From assembly GCF_032854445.1 (NCBI RefSeq), contig NC_088302.1, positions 3,653,338 to 3,717,337 of the forward strand: 64,000 nucleotides of DNA. The letters are read 5' to 3'. The notes beneath the pieces were generated by a model. It was not told the origin of the DNA, did no database searches, and worked only from the letters and a program-made list of their open reading frames with translations. Positions 59,476 through 64,000 of this stretch are shown piece by piece. Each line of letters begins with the position of its first letter. Position 1 is the first letter of the stretch. The translations under genes were made by a program, and so were the position numbers. Source of the DNA: Liolophura sinensis (taxonomy: Eukaryota > Mollusca > Polyplacophora > Chitonida > Chitonidae).

Positions 59476-61598
59476 CGATTTGTACTATTTTACCTGGCCT
59501 CGTGTACCACGAGCAGCTGCTGATCTCTGTGTAGATCTCGAGAAAACATCCACGCACTGCCTGCTGTGGTTCAAGAATATGCTCACTCTGTTTTGTTCTT
59601 ATGATGATGATGGCAATGCACGCTATGGTAATTTCCGTGGCATTTCGACACAGCTCCTTGCTATACTTTGTGATGTCTGTGAAAGATATAGCGTGTCTCA
59701 CGAGCCTCACAACAATTACCGTTATAGTACCCTCGGTGAAAGTACTTTACAGTGTTGAGTACCGTATATCATTAACTGCCATAACTCGCGTAATGTTGAA
59801 TTTGCGGTTTCCCTGTAGTACTCTAGCCCTCGTATAAAAGAAATATTAATGAGTACCATGTATATCCGAAATCATATTAACACAATAAATTTATTCTAAC
59901 CTTTCTCTCAGCTAAATATTTTTTTCTGAATTTCCATGATTCAAAATAATTTATGATATTTATAAAGATTAACATAAAATGAAAGAATGTGTTCGAGTGA
60001 GGTATACTGATTATTCAGGATGACCCATAATAATGTAGTAAAGCCTACCTAAGAAAGCAATTAACGGTATACATCTTTACATGAAGAACACGTAAGTTTG
60101 CGATTATTTTCGCATCATACAAACACACTTCCTTTTTTTCAGAATAAAGGAGCATTGTTATAATCCATTTACTGAATGTTTGTAAGGCTTGCATCCGGGA
60201 CGCAGACGTTACGCGAACGCGTTCCTTGAGAACAGTTTCTAGCTGTGCCGACCGAACTATCTTTCTAAGAAAATGGGATTCTCAAAATCGTCATATTGCC
60301 AGTAGTTATCATTTTTAGTTATCGTATTAGAAGAACTAATGTAAATTGTCTAAAGACGCTATACAGGAGATGTTTGATTAAGAAATCCATATCCGCTAAT
60401 CAAATCAAATTTTCTCTATTTTCCAAGAATAGCTGATATTATTGCTTTTAAGAAAATGTCAGACTCGTACCTGTACTTTTTATGGTGTTAAAATCATGTT
60501 AATGTTTGAAAAAGTTAAAGACCTCCGTTGAAAACTCGAACAACTTTTAAATTTGGTTATATTCATATGCATACAGCATGTGAACATCTGTGAGATGAGA
60601 AGTAATGTATTTCAAATATAACTTAAATTATAGCTAAGCTCATTACATGTGTTTACATAAAGCATCTGCCGTTGTTTGTCGTCCCATGCTTTTAGACCGT
60701 TTGTACAATCTAATGTTCGTAGAACACACCTTGTCTTTTGGCAAATATTTGTATCACAAGTGGGAAGCTTATTTAGTATCACCTACGGTCAGCGGTTTAC
60801 ACAAGCCACTCCGGTTTCCTTCGCCTGTAAAACTAACCACCTTTCCATTAGTGACACAGTCTTGAGTATAAACGAGTTAAACGAGGGAAATAAGTAAATA
60901 TACATTTACACATACCAATGGCAGTAGTACAGCTTTAACATTATACACATTGAAAGATCTCTGAAAAACACGACGGTTTTGTTATGAAACAGAGCACTTT
61001 CAGTTTAGGAGAGGAGACAATAAAGTAGTTATAAAAACATTTTTGGAGCGCATAGATATCGATGGATATCGTTTGTGTTGTGTTAGATCTAGCGCACACA
61101 GAACACAGTCTTTGATCCATAGACACCAAAAGCACTAAGGAAATGAACATATGCAGTTATGCAAGGAAAAACGGTCTTTCGTAGAGCAGTGGAAATAGAT
61201 ATGATAGCTTTTATTTCCCTTGCGTCCTCCGGCGAGAATCTCCTTTCAATCAATATAGGAACGCCTAATCTAAAGCAACTTTCATCACGAAGCTTATAGA
61301 CCCTCAGTTCATGACGTACACTTGATTGCCAGAACAGAAAAAAAAACTCCCAGTACATAAACTAGGGTCACCAATACATACATCATCCGAATAGTTCTGT
61401 CCTGAATTTAAGACAAGTACTGACAATATGTTTGTATCAAAGTTGTGTGCATAACTATGTCCTCAAATTTGACTTAGTTCTCCTCCACCACACCTAAAAT
61501 TTCATCATTTGTAGATATGGAAGTTAAAACATTAAAACATTAAAAAGTTTACAAGAAATCAGTTTTTGTGATTATTTACAGAAGTTATGAAGAATCTG
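59476..61598. other. Non-coding, nothing recognised
   Basis: A 107-codon + frame at 59435-59758 partly overlaps the TIR element and has no recognised similarity. No other feature. Confidence 0.35.
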
Positions 61599-61748
61599 AT
61601 TTATTTAAATAAATATATTTGATTGATGTTTTACGCCGTACTCAAGAATATTTCACTTATACGACTGCGGCCAGCATTATGGTAGGTGGAATTATGCGCA
61701 ATTATGCGCAAGTTGCTGACAGACCTTCCCAAGTACGGCCTGAGAGTT
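61599..61748 (-). mobile_element. SINE family A, inverted, 5'-truncated
   Basis: tttgattgatgttttacgcc, gtactcaagaatatttcact, tatacgactgcggccagcat and then gctgacagaccttcccaagt follow the family 3' half in complement. A 10-bp duplication of aattatgcgc lies inside it. Confidence 0.85.
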
Positions 61749-64000
61749 TGGCCATGTGCTGATCACTTTATACCCTTAACATGGCAAATCTTTAATGTGG
61801 AATAGTCCGCTGTGTGTGTGTGCATATGCTGGTCGGTGTTAAACTTTACTTGTTTAGTTGTAAGTAATAACACGCTTATTGAAGAAGACATATAGAGTAG
61901 TCTTCCTATGACTAGGCCCGCAAGACTTCCTCCTGTTTTGCCTTAGTATGTGTCCAGGGGCCAGTCCTATAACGGAACACTCAAGACATTTGAATAAATA
62001 CGGTAATAACGCATTGGCGATCTGGTTGGCTATCCAAAGTATGGCTTCCGGCCCTTTGATATAAGTAAGATCACGGACCAAAACCATTAAACCAATCGGA
62101 TACTCTTGTATCATTTTTCTAGGATTTGGTGGATGGAAGTAGATTGGAGGCTTTGGTTGGTGCCATACTTGGTTCGAAACCTGAAATGGTCTCATCCAGT
62201 TTTCAGCACTCTACCTAGAAAGCGTAAATCATAAGTAACGATAATAATGTTCTCTTTGTAAAAAGATTAGTGTTGTTGTTGTATTTTAATCTTTGTAAAA
62301 TTGTCATTACCAGGCTGTCCACAGCCTGCTAGATAACGGGAAGTTCCACGATCACATCCCAATTGTGGAGTGTTCCCAATTGCCATCAACTGGTCATAGT
62401 ACATAGGGCGATACGGTGCTACACAGACAGGTGTAGCCATGTGAGGACTGGAGATAGAGAGGTTCACCTTTTAGTATGGTCACCACATATGATACCTGAA
62501 CTGGGAACAGATAATCCAACCAGCAGCCCTTTCAAATACGGCCAAACTATGCGGCCAAAACGCGGAATCTTTCATGTAAGTTTAATGGACCCATACAAAG
62601 AAGCGTTGGACACTCATCACGATCCACCCTGTGTTTCTGTCTTGAACGGGACTAGATCCCCGGGGGGTGTTGCCGGACGGGTGAGCGGGCGGGTTTATCA
62701 CCGGAGCTCTGTCAGGCTAATTATCCTACTGTCAACAGGTAACAAAATAACCACAGGTCAGCACGATTCAACAACAACAGCGTCTTGGCCTGCAAGGCGA
62801 GGGAAAGCTAGGAGGACTGCTGTGTGCTGGCTGATCTAATCACTTATGATGTGCGGCTGACAGCTCAAAGGAAGCGAGTCTTTGCCTCAACAGTGCTAAT
62901 TTACCATCGAGTGTTTACTATGTAAATCCATTTTACTCCTTGCTCCAGAAAACCGAAAGGAATAAACGGCTCAAGCCGAAAACGTGCAGTAAGCTGACTT
63001 TCAACTGAGCGAAGCCCTTTTATGAACAGAGGTCGCTTTACGCACGTTAATTGAATTGAGGCCGACCACGTATTTGGTGGACAGCCACCAGTGACAACTG
63101 CTCATATTGGTAAATTATGTTAGAACGTATTTGTAAAGGCTATCACGCAAATGTGATATTTGCCTCTCGGGACTTCACAGAGACTACAGAATATTAAGAT
63201 TAAACACTCTGCAATAATGGGGAAGTCAGGAGCGAGGCTAAGGTATCAGTCTTCAGAACAAACGACGCGAGCGCGCCAAAAGCCTGCAGACCAATTGAAG
63301 TGATCGTGATGAAGAATCTGTCTTTGACTTTATTCACAATTCCTGGCAGTTATCCGATTCCTCAAACAGTTAGTGTTTAAATTCCGATGACAATGACTCG
63401 TGGAATGAGGTTAGGGTTAATTTTATCAAGTCTCTTTAGGCCAAAGCACCCAGGAAATGAAAGCGTTTCTCAGTTAGTAATCCATCACCGTCTACAAGGC
63501 AGATGTGCTCTTTGTTGTCAGGAGGCGAGTTTGTGACACAAATGCACTGATCTGTCAGTCTTCATACACAGGTTGCAAACAAGCAGAAATCATCAGCAGC
63601 ACAGGGTGGTCGGGTGGTGAAGATGTGGTGCCCTTTGGATAATAAATGAGAAACAGAATGAAGAGGACAAATTGTTGGAATACCATACATTTCCAAATAA
63701 ACTCGCAATACAGTTAGTATTACGACTATAAATTAAAAAGATTAAACATGCTCTGTGTTATAGAGGAGGAATATGGAGGGTTTTTTTTCAGTAAGCTCTT
63801 GATGCTCCTTGTTTACTCATCTGTAATACCAATGAAAGAAATCCAGCATATCCCAGAAACATACGTTTTTAACACAAGCTTCTGGGATATATAACATATA
63901 ACCTGAAGCCGTGCTGGATTGGTCTTTTTAACTCTTTACTTCAACTTGAAGAAAAAGTTTGTTGTGTTATTGATTCTCGACAGGAAAATGAGACCTCATT
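61749..64000. other. Non-coding as far as can be seen
   Basis: The longest frames (61854-62195 on -, 113 codons; 62363-62839 on +, 158 codons) match no family I recognise. The 62.6-62.75 kb stretch is locally GC-rich (ccggggggtgttgccggacg). A neighbouring gene's exon cannot be excluded but has no positive support. Confidence 0.3.

Noticed and set aside
61854-62195. 113-codon - frame
   Set aside because: Composition is not obviously coding, and no family or splice sites were recognised.
62363-62839. 158-codon + frame in a locally GC-rich stretch
   Set aside because: No recognisable domain. It could be chance or part of an adjacent gene, with no evidence to choose.

Overview
This is a metazoan nuclear window, most likely from a marine lophotrochozoan and probably a mollusc. 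The reasons are one intron-rich animal gene with GT-AG introns, very low coding density, and many tRNA-derived SINE copies whose 3' domains resemble the V-SINE/RUDI-like elements described from mollusc genomes. The species cannot be named from the sequence alone.

One gene is supported with confidence: a complete soluble guanylate cyclase beta-1 subunit (GUCY1B1 type) on the + strand, spanning 32144-53367 in eight coding exons. Splicing the exons by eye gives a 619-residue protein with every junction phase consistent. It carries the heme ligand His105, the Tyr135/Ser137/Arg139 heme-propionate motif, a PAS-like region, a coiled coil and a class III cyclase domain of beta type. The first coding exon seems to carry only the ATG (32144-32146). 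No alpha-subunit exon was seen, so the obligate partner must be encoded elsewhere.

Layout. 1-32 kb is non-coding as far as I can see. It holds tandem arrays (37 bp x5 at 3.0 kb; 20 bp x6 at 7.5 kb; about 168 bp at 8.5-9.2 kb; 47 bp x16 at 9.3-10.0 kb; a 102-bp satellite of about 47 units at 18.5-23.4 kb) mixed with SINEs and other dispersed repeats. 32.1-53.4 kb is the cyclase gene. Its intron 1 contains a 27-bp minisatellite of about 48 units. Its 12.25-kb intron 2 contains a 38-bp array (24 units) fronted by a 13-bp perfect hairpin, plus SINEs, one of them with a 13-bp target-site duplication. Introns 3, 4, 6 and 7 are about 250-360 bp, and intron 5 is 3.4 kb with another SINE. 53.4-64 kb has no recognised gene, only SINE fragments and a TIR-bearing dispersed element.

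No bacterial-style system, CRISPR array, rRNA or autonomous transposon ORF was seen. The long ORFs of the 18-23 kb and 32-33 kb regions are best explained by repeat units whose length is a multiple of three, not by genes. The most unusual items are the 102-bp satellite (open on + across all full units except one 350-bp indel cluster), the minisatellite next to the start-codon exon, the hairpin-bordered 38-bp array, and two SINE families with different heads that share one 3' domain.
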